DNA from: IDS-8 sp040902105
Lineage (GTDB): Bacteria; Pseudomonadota; Gammaproteobacteria; Steroidobacterales; Woeseiaceae
Direction of reading: 5' to 3'
Assembly: GCA_040902105.1 (NCBI GenBank)
Contig: JBBDXW010000054.1
Location: forward strand, 37,795 to 101,794
DNA length: 64,000 nt
Position 1 is the stretch's first letter, and each line of letters starts with the position of its first letter. Shown here one piece after another: positions 9,586 through 18,129 of the stretch. The translations under genes and the position numbers were made by a program. The notes beneath the pieces were generated by a model. The model saw only the letters and a program-made list of their open reading frames with translations. It had not been told where the DNA came from and ran no database searches.

Positions 9586-11169
9586 TTACCGCAAATCCCT
9601 GATCACCCGCTTTGCGCCATTGTGACCGGGCGCGCCGGTGACCGCTCCGCCGGGGTGTGCGCCGGAACCGCACAGATACAAGCTCTTCACCGGGGTTCGG
9701 TATTTGGCGGCGCTCGGGTGCGGGCGAAGGCTGAATATCTGGTCCAGGTCGTGGCGGCCGTGGAAAATGTCGCCTTCGGTCAGGGCGAACACGCGTTCGA
9801 GATCTTTCGGCGTGAGCACCTGTCTTCCTACGATCAGCGATTTGATGTTCGGCATGTAACGGGCGAGATAATCGACGATGTCGTCGGCGACCCGGCCACG
9901 AATCTCGTCCCACTGCTGGTCGTCTGCAAGCTCGAATGGATAGTACTTGCACAGGACACTCATGACATGATGTCCGTCCGGTGCCAGGCTGTCGTCCAGC
10001 GTCGAGGGAATCACGATGTCGAGCCGCGGCTCATCCGGCAGGCGACCTGCTTTGGCCGTATGGTAGTTCTGCTCCATCACTTCCATCGGCGGGTATATCA
10101 CGATGGAGGATTGATGCTGGGGACGAATCTCCGTGCCGGGGTAATCGCGAAGCTCAGGCAGCCCGCTCAATGCCAGGTTCATGCGGAGTGAAGCATGCCC
10201 CATGCGCAAATGGCGGATGTCTTCGGCGAAAGCGGCCGGCAAGTGTTCGGTGCCGACCAGCTTGAGAAAAGTCCGCTTGGGATCGGCATTGGAAAGTATG
10301 GCCCTGGCGGAGATTATTTCGCCGCTTTCAAGGCGCACGCCCCGGGCTCGTCCGTCTTCCACCACGATCTTTGCAACGGCCGCGTCTGTGCGGATTTCTA
10401 CACCCTTTGACCGTGCAAACGACGCCATTGCCTGGGTGATCGCACCCATGCCGCCCCTGGCAAGACCCCAACCGCGGTGCTCACCGTCGGATTCCCCGAG
10501 TGCATGGTGAAAGAAGGGAATCGCCGAGCCGGGGTGATAGAAGCTCGCGTTATTGCCCGACACGCAGTGCGAAGCGTACATCGATCGCACCATCGGACTT
10601 TCGAACCAGCGACCGATAATGTCCGCGGCGCTGCTCGTAAACATCTGCAGCAGGCGGTGCCGCTGCTCCACGGACAGGCCGTGGATGTCACGGCCCGCCT
10701 TGAGCAGGCCGGCACAATCCAAAACCCCGGCGCGCAGCGACGGCGGCTCCCGCAGCCACTGGTTGCGGACGACGGCTCCAATCTCCCACAGCATTGCCTC
10801 GAAGCGCTGCATGGCATCGTAGTCGCGCCCGGAAAAGCGGCCGATTTCCGCACGATCGTTGGCCTCTTCTCCGGTCAGAAAGAGATGATCCTCCCGGCAG
10901 ATCTCGAGGTCCCCCTTGAGGTGAATGAGTTCGTAACCGTGTTTGTGCAACTCCAGGTCGCGGATGATCTCGGAACGCAGCAGGCTGACGACGTAGGAAG
11001 CGATCGAGTTCCGGTAACCCCGATGGAATTCCTCCGTTACTGCGGCACCGCCAACGATGTGGCGGCGCTCCAGCACCAGCGTTCGCAGGCCGGCACGACC
11101 GAGGTAGCCGGCCGCGGCCAGGCCGTTGTGACCGGCGCCAATGACGATGGCGTCGAAGTCATAACCCAT
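9586..11169 (-). CDS. PYROXD2/CrtI-like FAD-dependent oxidoreductase (copy 2, divergent subtype)
   Basis: A 527-residue flavoprotein with AIVIGAGHNGLAAAGYLGRA at the N-terminus, LVLERRHIVGGAA after it, and a C-terminal closure YLCGSGAHPGGAVTGAPG. It shares SYVVSLLRSEIIRDLELHKHG with subtype X (3242, 43301, 49263) but is clearly more distant. No signal peptide is seen. The ATG at 11169 overlaps the kinase stop by eleven bases, so translation is probably coupled. It is the third gene of the operon MFS, kinase, flavoprotein, secreted protein, phosphatase. Which bond it oxidises cannot be read from sequence. Confidence 0.83.
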   Translation of the reverse strand: MGYDFDAIVIGAGHNGLAAAGYLGRAGLRTLVLERRHIVGGAAVTEEFHRGYRNSIASYVVSLLRSEIIRDLELHKHGYELIHLKGDLEICREDHLFLTGEEANDRAEIGRFSGRDYDAMQRFEAMLWEIGAVVRNQWLREPPSLRAGVLDCAGLLKAGRDIHGLSVEQRHRLLQMFTSSAADIIGRWFESPMVRSMYASHCVSGNNASFYHPGSAIPFFHHALGESDGEHRGWGLARGGMGAITQAMASFARSKGVEIRTDAAVAKIVVEDGRARGVRLESGEIISARAILSNADPKRTFLKLVGTEHLPAAFAEDIRHLRMGHASLRMNLALSGLPELRDYPGTEIRPQHQSSIVIYPPMEVMEQNYHTAKAGRLPDEPRLDIVIPSTLDDSLAPDGHHVMSVLCKYYPFELADDQQWDEIRGRVADDIVDYLARYMPNIKSLIVGRQVLTPKDLERVFALTEGDIFHGRHDLDQIFSLRPHPSAAKYRTPVKSLYLCGSGAHPGGAVTGAPGHNGAKRVIRDLR

Positions 11170-12154
11170 GGGAGTCACACTCCGCGAGGACCCACCGCTT
11201 GATGTCCTCGAAAAACTGCGAGCCGGCGTGCTCCGGCCGTTCATGAAACCAGCCGATGATCGCCATCCCGCGAACGAGCATGAAGACGGGTAGCAGCTCG
11301 ATGTCCCGCGCCGCCAGACGCCGGTGCTCGCAATATCCCCGGAGCAGAGCGGTGCGCAGGGCTTCGTAGTCGCGGGCAAAGCGATCTTCGACTAACGCCG
11401 CCGCGAGATCGTACAGGTGCCATCCATAAGCCGAATCGTCGAAATCGATCAACGCCATGTCGCCGTCGTCGTAAATAATGTTGTCGGGATGCAGGTCGGC
11501 GTGAATCAGGCTGAAATTGTCCGCTCGCTCCCCATAAGCGCCGAGTATGGGGCGAATTGCTTCTCTCGCCCGCCGCAACCGCGCCCGTTCGGCGCGGGTC
11601 AGGCTCGCATGTTCCCAGAATCGGCCCCAGGAGGGTGCGTCTCCCAGCAGGCCGTCAAGATCGAGCCGGCGCCGTGTAAAGCCTGGTGGCTCTGGCCAGC
11701 CTGTTGCATGGTTGTGCATCGCAGCGGCGAGCTCCCCGATCCTGCGAAAGATCTGGACTCTCTCGTCGCCGCAGCAATTCGACCTCAGGTAGTCACTGAG
11801 CGGTGTGCCTTCGGCCCACTTCGTCATGCCGGCGCACCGTTGCTCGCCCGCGCCAGGGATATCGATCAGCACAAAATGCTGTCCCTGCTGTGTCAGCAGT
11901 GGTTCCGGAGCCGATATGCCTGCCTCTCTCAACGCACCGGTCCATCTGCGTTCCGACTCGAGTGCCGCGATGGAATTGTAGCCGGGCCGGTGTAGCCGGA
12001 GAACGTAATCGGTATTGCTACAGCGATCCGCGACTCGATAGGTCACATTCTCGGAAAGCGAAACAAGCTGGATATCTGCCGGATCGACCGCAAAGCTCTC
12101 GAGCGCCTTCAACGCAGCAGGCGTGTAACGGGAATGCAGCAGAGCCTTGTCCAA
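11159..12154 (-). CDS. Aminoglycoside-phosphotransferase/choline-kinase-fold small-molecule kinase
   Basis: A 331-residue kinase of the APH/ChoK fold. The catalytic loop LIHADLHPDNIIYDD contains the HxDxxxxN signature and ALIDFDDSAYGWHLYDLA supplies the metal-binding Asp. The N-terminal VSLSENVTYRV is the nucleotide loop. Relatives phosphorylate hydroxylysine, choline, ethanolamine, homoserine or protein serines. The start is TTG at 12154 with GGAAAG upstream; a short upstream ATG frame ends at once. It lies 49 bases after the MFS transporter and overlaps the flavoprotein gene. Resistance is unlikely in this setting; phosphorylation of an imported amine or amino alcohol fits better. A phospholyase-type PLP enzyme lies at 362-1645. 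Confidence 0.78.
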   Translation of the reverse strand: MDKALLHSRYTPAALKALESFAVDPADIQLVSLSENVTYRVADRCSNTDYVLRLHRPGYNSIAALESERRWTGALREAGISAPEPLLTQQGQHFVLIDIPGAGEQRCAGMTKWAEGTPLSDYLRSNCCGDERVQIFRRIGELAAAMHNHATGWPEPPGFTRRRLDLDGLLGDAPSWGRFWEHASLTRAERARLRRAREAIRPILGAYGERADNFSLIHADLHPDNIIYDDGDMALIDFDDSAYGWHLYDLAAALVEDRFARDYEALRTALLRGYCEHRRLAARDIELLPVFMLVRGMAIIGWFHERPEHAGSQFFEDIKRWVLAECDSHGL

Positions 12155-12203
12155 CTATCTTTCCACTTTGCTCATCGACGGTCGGTCTTACCGCAGTAGA
12201 CAC

Positions 12204-13421
12204 TCATGAAGCTTCAGCAAGTGCCGGGATCGTCCTCTTCAACGTCAGGTACATATAAAGATATACAAGCATGGCGGTGATAGAAGCCGTTGCGCACATT
12301 ATAAACACACCGTCATAGCCGAACCCGTACGCCAGTACCGTGGCCGCGATATTTGGGCCGAGAAAATTACCTAAGCCCTGTGCGGCAGGAATCATCGCTG
12401 GAAATCTCCCGGAATGGTCGACGTTCGCGATTGTTGCCTGCTGGTAGATATCGACGAAAATCCAGCAGAAGTTGAAGAAAAACATGCTGATCGCAACGGT
12501 AGGGTTAGTAATGTCAAAAACAAGCATCAGGACGATGCTGGCCTGGAATACCAGCGTGACGAGCAACGGTCGCGCCAGTCCGTAGCGGTTACTGAGCAGG
12601 ACGGCGAATAGACAGCCAATCACCGAGAAAACCGATGAGATCCACAGCATGCCTGCCACCCATTCCGGCGAAGCGTCGGAGCCTACGGTGGACAACTCTA
12701 TGTAGGTCCAGTACGCGCCGATGTTGATATACGTAAGCACAATCGCCGTCAACACAAGCACCGGGACATAGACCGGCACGTGCCGGTGCTCCGTATGGTG
12801 CCGACCACCGGAGTTCTCAACGTCGATCGCGACGTCGAGCGCCCTGTCGACAGGGCGTCTGGGTAGCCATGATATGAATAGCAGGCCGACGACGTAGATG
12901 GCGATCAGGGTTACATATATGCCTTCTATGGAAAGGAGTGGCAGCAGCTTGAGCTCGGCGCCCTGAGAACCGGCGAAGGCAAACAACTCCAGGCCAAAGG
13001 CGAATGCTGGCCGGGAATGACCACCGATGGTTGCGACTGCAACACCTGTGTAAACTCCGCTGCCGATGCCCGCTGCCAGCCGGAGCCAGACTGTAACTTC
13101 GTAGGTCGGATAAACGATGCAAAGCGCATTCGCAACAATGGCAAACAACGCTGCACTTGCTGCCAGGTAACGGCGATCAACACGAGCTACGAATAGCGCA
13201 GAGATTACGGCACCGATCGCAAGCCCACCAAGGTCGGCACCGGCCACCCGGCCAACGTCGACCTCGGAAAATTGCAGATTGTTGACCCACGAGGTACTGA
13301 TGACGGGGATACCGACCATTACCGCGTAGCCGCCCAGAGCCATGTAAATGCCGATGGTCAGAGAGCGCCAGCCGTCGAACTCTGTGTGATGATGCAGCAG
13401 CCTGCTATCGTCGCCGGTCAT
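12204..13421 (-). CDS. MFS transporter
   Basis: A 405-residue membrane protein with about twelve hydrophobic helices. ARVDRRYLAA, between helices 2 and 3, is a diverged MFS loop motif. The central cytosolic loop is rich in histidine and charged residues. The late segment FNFCWIFVDIYQQ is strongly hydrophobic. It is the first gene of the five-gene minus-strand operon and ends 49 bases before the kinase. The substrate is unknown; the operon suggests an amine, amino alcohol or their ester. The ATG at 13421 is preceded by GGGGGC and AGG. The 285-base region 13422-13706 separates it from a divergent gene and should carry both promoters; I see no clear consensus hexamers there. Confidence 0.8.
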   Translation of the reverse strand: MTGDDSRLLHHHTEFDGWRSLTIGIYMALGGYAVMVGIPVISTSWVNNLQFSEVDVGRVAGADLGGLAIGAVISALFVARVDRRYLAASAALFAIVANALCIVYPTYEVTVWLRLAAGIGSGVYTGVAVATIGGHSRPAFAFGLELFAFAGSQGAELKLLPLLSIEGIYVTLIAIYVVGLLFISWLPRRPVDRALDVAIDVENSGGRHHTEHRHVPVYVPVLVLTAIVLTYINIGAYWTYIELSTVGSDASPEWVAGMLWISSVFSVIGCLFAVLLSNRYGLARPLLVTLVFQASIVLMLVFDITNPTVAISMFFFNFCWIFVDIYQQATIANVDHSGRFPAMIPAAQGLGNFLGPNIAATVLAYGFGYDGVFIMCATASITAMLVYLYMYLTLKRTIPALAEAS

Positions 13422-13706
13422 CCTGATTTGCCCCCGAATGTTTCTTGGTTACATCGAAAGTGCGGTAGGCTCGTCGGCCGGTTTCCGAAACTTCCACCTG
13501 TACTGATTCGATTTGCTCAAAGACTATCTGAAGATTAAACATTGGAAACTTGTAGCGTAGATAGCTGACGGGACCGCCCTCGCGTATAGGCAATCGTAAG
13601 CAACCTGCAGGACATCGAGTCTGCTCCCGCGCGGGCAAAAATAGGGTATGCTGATCGGGTGCGGCAAGAAGCCCTCGGGGCGATAGGCAAAAAAGGAGCC
13701 TGAGCC

Positions 13707-14165
13707 ATGAAAAACATACTGACCTGCCTCGTTGTCACGCTGATCTCATTTCCGGCAACGGCTGAGCAGCATAGCCCGGTGGAAGCGGAGGTCCGTACAG
13801 CGATCAAGGCGTTCAACGATGCGTACGCCGGTGATGACGTAGATGCATATTTCAATCACTATGACGCCAACGCGATGGTGTATTTCTATGGTGCCCGGCA
13901 GGACCTAGCGGCCTACCACGAAGAGTGGGCAGAGATGGTCGAGGCCGGTGGTGGAGTCGAGAAAAACGAGCTGTCGGATGTTCAGGTGCAGGTGATGCCC
14001 ACTGGCGATGTCGCCGTTGCCAGCTACTTCGTCGACTATCGTTTGCGCGAACCGGACGGTAACGTCTCCGTGGCGAAGGCCTTCGAGTCCGAGGTCTGGC
14101 AAAAGATCGGCGACGACTGGAAGATAGTCAACTTGCACTATTCCGAGATTCCGGGCGACCAGTAG
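13707..14165 (+). CDS. Secreted SnoaL/DUF4440-like (NTF2 fold) protein
   Basis: A 152-residue protein with a Sec signal (MKNILTCLVVTLISFPATA). The mature part looks like one NTF2-like cone: VRTAIKAFNDAYAGDDVDAYFNHY, then GARQDLAAYHEEW, and a final strand set ending DDWKIVNLHYSEIP. Such domains bind small hydrophobic ligands or act as isomerases, and many DUF4440 proteins have no assigned reaction. AGGAG lies eight bases before the ATG. It is transcribed divergently from the MFS operon and faces away from its other neighbours. An NTF2-like domain also forms the sensor half of the AraC regulator at 46975-47781. Confidence 0.75.
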   Translation: MKNILTCLVVTLISFPATAEQHSPVEAEVRTAIKAFNDAYAGDDVDAYFNHYDANAMVYFYGARQDLAAYHEEWAEMVEAGGGVEKNELSDVQVQVMPTGDVAVASYFVDYRLREPDGNVSVAKAFESEVWQKIGDDWKIVNLHYSEIPGDQ

Positions 14166-14206
14166 ACGGGACATTCAGGTTCGGTATTCGACGACCGTGG
14201 AATGGA

Positions 14207-15136
14207 TCATTTCCATGCCGCGCTGGTCGTCGGCTGTGATGTCGCGCCACCTGCAGGTAGTGTCGTCAGGTAAATGCCGCCGAGAATGACCGCGAGGGGC
14301 AGAAAAGGCTCGAATGGCCAGAATGGCAGATACAATTCGAGGATTTCCGTGAAGTCATAGCCGTACAAGCTCGCGGATGCGATCGTCTTCCATGCCGAGC
14401 CGAAGATGGAAATCACCAGGCCGATGCCGATCAATGCGACCCCGGCCATGCGGAAAGGCGGCGAGCCGTGCCCCCCTGCGGCCTCCGCTTTACCGGCTGC
14501 GACGCTTCGCGTCCTGCCCCATGCGGTTGCACGCAGCGTCCAGGCTGCAAGCCCGCTCGCATAAAACACATAGTCGAGAAGCACCGGGTCGGGATAATGG
14601 AACAGGGACCACCAATAGGTGCTGAACGTGTACGCCCAGAGAAAATGGATTCCGCCCAGATGCAGTATCCGCCACTTCCCGGGACTTACATGTTTGCGCC
14701 CTCGGGGAAAAGAAGTCACGGTCATGGCCAGAAGGAACGTGTAGCCGATGACGCCTTCGATCGCATCCCTCAGCACGTAAACCTTCGCGACGTAGTACCC
14801 GGTGTGCCCGACGACCAGCCAGAGGATGAACAGGGCCTGCCACGCCATTGCGGCGGCGAAGCCCAAGCCCAGGTACTTTCTGTTTCGGAGGAGCCAGCGG
14901 GCGAATGATCCGGGAAACAGGACCTGTATCGACGAGGCGGCGAAGACCAGCAAGAGAAGCGGTACGGCGCAGCGAACGGAGAATTGCACCAGCGAAGAAA
15001 CGCCTTCACCGGACGACAGGTCAGCGGTAACGGCCGCAACGAGCACGGCTATCGATATCGGCGCGGTGACGGTCCAGAAAAGATACCAGCCGTTAATGGC
15101 CGGAGCTTTCAAGAGTTGGTGCTTGCGTTCATCCAT
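14207..15136 (-). CDS. Ferric-reductase-like / MsrQ-like transmembrane protein
   Basis: About 309 residues with seven to eight hydrophobic segments. RKYLGLGFAAAMAWQALFIL followed by SPGKWRILHLGGIHFLWAYT resembles the six-helix haem-binding core of the ferric reductase-like family (YedZ/MsrQ). Histidines that could hold haem occur in those helices. If so, it passes electrons across the inner membrane. The start at 15136 (MDERKHQ) is weakly supported, as no strong ribosome binding site is seen; an upstream ATG at 15172 is possible. It sits alone between an NTF2-like gene on the other strand and the PuuB-like gene upstream. Family assignment is by eye. Confidence 0.6.
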   Translation of the reverse strand: MDERKHQLLKAPAINGWYLFWTVTAPISIAVLVAAVTADLSSGEGVSSLVQFSVRCAVPLLLLVFAASSIQVLFPGSFARWLLRNRKYLGLGFAAAMAWQALFILWLVVGHTGYYVAKVYVLRDAIEGVIGYTFLLAMTVTSFPRGRKHVSPGKWRILHLGGIHFLWAYTFSTYWWSLFHYPDPVLLDYVFYASGLAAWTLRATAWGRTRSVAAGKAEAAGGHGSPPFRMAGVALIGIGLVISIFGSAWKTIASASLYGYDFTEILELYLPFWPFEPFLPLAVILGGIYLTTLPAGGATSQPTTSAAWK

Positions 15137-15204
15137 AGGGCCAAATGGTATAGATACGAATTTTACGCACATCCCGCCGGATAGGCTCGATAATACCAGC
15201 CCCT

Positions 15205-16494
15205 CTACAGCAGGTCCTTAAGCTTGTAGTACAACATTCCCAGCGCGATGAGCTGGTTGCCCACCCATCGTGATCCCGGCAGGCGAAGGTGCTTGACAGT
15301 CGCGAACAGGTCGAATCGCTCCATCGTCCCAGCAATCGCGTCAGCCATGACTTCGCCCATCAGGTGCGTGCCGTTGACGCCATGTCCGGAGTAGCCTTGG
15401 CAGTAGTAGACGTCGCCACGGATGCGGCCCACCGTCGGCACGCGGTTCAGCACGATGCCGATTTTGCCGCCCCATTCGTATTCGACCCGCACGTTCTCGA
15501 GTTGGGGGTAGATCCTGAGCAGGCGGGGCCTGATGTATGCCGCGATGCTCGACGGATCGCGGCCGGAGTAGTTGCAGGTACCGCCGAACAGCAGACGCCT
15601 GTCGGCGGACAGGCGAAAATAGTCCACGACGTAATTGAGGTCGCAAACGGCCACGTCCAGCGGATTGATGCTGCGTGCGACCGCCGTCGAAAGCGGCTCC
15701 GTGGCGATCATGTAGCTGCCGGCCGGGAAGATCAGGTTCGAAAGGTGTTCGGGCTCGAGGCGACTGTGCGCGTTTCCGGCCAACAGTACCGCATCGGCCC
15801 GGACACTGCCGGTCGCCGTCTGTACAGTCGGGCGAGCACCGTGCCCGATGCCGGTCACGGGCGACTGCTCAAAGATGCGCACGCCGAGCCCGTGCGCCGC
15901 CCGGGCTTCTCCGATGCAAAGGTTGAGGGGGTGCAGATGGCCGTCCCGGAAGCACGCAAACGCGCCGAAAAAAGCATCGGTTCCGAGGATCTCGGCAGTC
16001 TGGTCGCGGTCCCAGACCTCGTATCGATAGGGAAAATTGCGTACCGACCGTTCCTCGGCCGATTCGAGGATATCGGCGACCTGGCGAGGCTTCCTGGCAA
16101 CCTCGACGTACCCGTCCTTCAGGTCGCAGTCGATCCCGTAGCGCGCGACGCGCTCCCGGATGATGGTATTGCCGCGCCAGCGCATGTCCCATAACTGGTC
16201 GGCGATGCCAGGGCCGTGCTTCTCTGCGATCCGGGACAATCCGCTGATGCCGTTGATGAGCTGGCCGCCGTTGCGCCCCGAGGCGCCCCAGCCGATACGG
16301 TTCGCTTCCAGCAACGCGACCGAGTACCCGCGCTCGGCGAGCGTAAGCGCCGACGCTATCCCGGTGAAGCCGCCGCCGACGACGCAGACGTCCGCCAGCT
16401 GGCTGCCCTCGAGTATCGGGTAGTCGGTTTTCTCGTTGGCGGTGGCCGCGTAGTAGGAGCGGGCGTGCTCCTGCTTCTGCTCGTCCGCGCGCAT
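15205..16494 (-). CDS. PuuB-like FAD-dependent oxidoreductase (gamma-glutamylpolyamine oxidase family)
   Basis: A 429-residue DAO-family flavoprotein. The FAD motif is VCVVGGGFTGIASALTLAER, with VALLEANRIGWGASGRNGGQ after it, exactly the arrangement of E. coli PuuB. The C-terminal YCQGYSGHGVNGTHLMGE is the matching closure. PuuB oxidises gamma-glutamylputrescine to the aldehyde with release of ammonia and peroxide. The ATG at 16494 is used; TTG at 16503 is possible. It is transcribed divergently from the PuuA-like gene at 16777. With the aldehyde dehydrogenase at 20150 this gives three of the four Puu steps; no PuuD hydrolase is visible. Confidence 0.85.
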   Translation of the reverse strand: MRADEQKQEHARSYYAATANEKTDYPILEGSQLADVCVVGGGFTGIASALTLAERGYSVALLEANRIGWGASGRNGGQLINGISGLSRIAEKHGPGIADQLWDMRWRGNTIIRERVARYGIDCDLKDGYVEVARKPRQVADILESAEERSVRNFPYRYEVWDRDQTAEILGTDAFFGAFACFRDGHLHPLNLCIGEARAAHGLGVRIFEQSPVTGIGHGARPTVQTATGSVRADAVLLAGNAHSRLEPEHLSNLIFPAGSYMIATEPLSTAVARSINPLDVAVCDLNYVVDYFRLSADRRLLFGGTCNYSGRDPSSIAAYIRPRLLRIYPQLENVRVEYEWGGKIGIVLNRVPTVGRIRGDVYYCQGYSGHGVNGTHLMGEVMADAIAGTMERFDLFATVKHLRLPGSRWVGNQLIALGMLYYKLKDLL

Positions 16495-16573
16495 CGCTTG
16501 CAACTCTCGTTTCAGGACGACTTACCGATCACGAGCACGAACATTGCGAGAGGTCTCCCCGAATTTCGCTCCA

Positions 16574-16666
16574 TCACCCAGCGGCCTTCTCGAACTGCTC
16601 CAGATCGTCGTTGATTTCGCCCCATGACGCCTTGAACAAGGGGTGATACGAACTTCGGCCGATCAT
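16574..16666 (-). other. Short GC-biased reading frame, possible gene-end remnant
   Basis: Within the 282-base divergent region between the PuuB-like and PuuA-like genes, a 30-codon frame reads SSYHPLFKASWGEINDDLEQ and then ends in TGA. Almost every third codon position is G or C, as in the real genes nearby, which suggests former coding sequence. I do not recognise it and see no ribosome binding site. It may be the tail of a lost gene. The divergent promoters for 16494 and 16777 must overlap this stretch. Confidence 0.25.
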
Positions 16667-16776
16667 ACTGGCCGCCCGAAGCCGCGGGAATCCATGCCTA
16701 CACGCGTGGAGGCGGCACACCCCTTTGTTCCCTAATCTCACGCCACTCCCGAAGGGGTCGACATGTTCGGAGGCAT

Positions 16777-18105
16777 ATGACCGAGTCTGAAGCGCTCGCC
16801 TGGCTTGCCGAGCAACGAATCGCATGGGTCGAGACTGCCGTGCCGGATATGGCCGGCGTCTCCCGCGGCAAGCTGCTCCCCGTGTCTCAATTCGAGGGAA
16901 TGCGATTCAAGCTGCCGATTGCGGTGTTCGGCCAGACGGTTCACGGCACCTATTACATGCCGAGGGACAACATCGTGGACCGCGACATGGTTATCGCACC
17001 CGATCTGCACACGCTGCGGCGCATGCCCTGGACATCCGAGCCAACCGCATCCGTCATGATGGACTGTTACACGGCGGATGGACAGAGCGTCGATATGGCG
17101 CCGCGGGCCGTACTCAAGAACGTGATCGGCCAATTCGAATCGCGGCGCTGGCACCCGATCATCGCCCCCGAGGTCGAGTTCTATTTGGCGGCGGTATGCA
17201 CGGAGAGCCGAAGCCAGGCCGGATTTCGCGCTCAGGTGGACCGGGACTTCGAGCGGCTGGCCGACCCGTATGGGACGGATCGCCTGCACGATCTCGACGG
17301 ATTCTTCATGCGCCTCACGGAGTGCTGCCGGGCGCAGGATATCCCCTTGGGTGCCGTCTCTCAGGAGCTCGGCGCCGGGCAGTTCGAGGTCAATTTCATG
17401 CATGGCCCTCCGCTGAAAGCAGCCGACGATGTATTTCACTTCAAGATGACCGTGAAGCAGCTTGCCAAGGTGCATGGCATGCGCGCGACATTTCTCGCCA
17501 AGCTCGGCAGCGAAAAGCCGGGAAGCTCACTTCACGTGCACCAGAGCGTTTATGACGACCAAGGCACCAACATCTTCTCGGGCAGCGACGGGGCGCCGAC
17601 CGATGCCTTCTATGGTTACCTCGGCGGACTTCAGAAACACATGGCGGATTTCCTGCTGCTTTTTGCCCCGTACCCGAACTCCTACCGTCGTTTGCTGAGC
17701 CACTGGTCGTCCCCGACCAATCTCGAGTGGGGCGTCGACAATCGGACAGTCGGCCTGAGGGTGCCTGATTCGGAACCGGCCGCCCGGCGGATCGAAAACC
17801 GACTGGCTGGCAGCGACGTCAATCCCTACCTGGCGATTGCGGGTACGCTGGCCTGCGGGTTTCTGGGCATGACGGAAAAAGCGGCGTGCAGGCCCCCGAT
17901 GCCGGGCTCGGCATGGGACGCCCCGTTCGCTCTGCATCGTCACCTTTACGAGGCGCTGGAGGCACTTCGTCTAAGCGCGTCGGTACGCAAGATGCTCGGT
18001 CAGGTATTCGTGCGCCAGTATGTCGCCGTCAAGGAGCGGGAGTGGCACGAATCGGATCAGCGGGTGCCGCCCTGGGAGCTGGAAGAGCTTTCGGTTGTCA
18101 TCTGA
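16777..18105 (+). CDS. PuuA-like glutamine synthetase family ligase (gamma-glutamylpolyamine synthetase)
   Basis: A 442-residue member of the glutamine synthetase family. VPDMAGVSRGKLLP is the short beta-grasp domain start of the PuuA/GlnA-like group. PEVEFYLA and ELGAGQFEVNF carry metal-binding glutamates, HVHQS the conserved histidine, and NRTVGLRVP the ATP/arginine loop. The likely reaction is ATP-dependent joining of glutamate to a polyamine or monoamine. GGAGG lies five bases before the ATG. It is divergent from the PuuB-like oxidase and converges on the symporter pseudogene. Length fits PuuA (about 470) rather than GlnA type I. Confidence 0.86.
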   Translation: MTESEALAWLAEQRIAWVETAVPDMAGVSRGKLLPVSQFEGMRFKLPIAVFGQTVHGTYYMPRDNIVDRDMVIAPDLHTLRRMPWTSEPTASVMMDCYTADGQSVDMAPRAVLKNVIGQFESRRWHPIIAPEVEFYLAAVCTESRSQAGFRAQVDRDFERLADPYGTDRLHDLDGFFMRLTECCRAQDIPLGAVSQELGAGQFEVNFMHGPPLKAADDVFHFKMTVKQLAKVHGMRATFLAKLGSEKPGSSLHVHQSVYDDQGTNIFSGSDGAPTDAFYGYLGGLQKHMADFLLLFAPYPNSYRRLLSHWSSPTNLEWGVDNRTVGLRVPDSEPAARRIENRLAGSDVNPYLAIAGTLACGFLGMTEKAACRPPMPGSAWDAPFALHRHLYEALEALRLSASVRKMLGQVFVRQYVAVKEREWHESDQRVPPWELEELSVVI

Positions 18106-18129
18106 CACTCGGTTCCGGCGGCGACTGCA

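Noticed and set aside
11159..12154. The APH-fold kinase as an antibiotic resistance gene.
   Set aside because: It is embedded in an operon with a transporter, a flavoprotein and a phosphatase and has only the generic APH catalytic loop.
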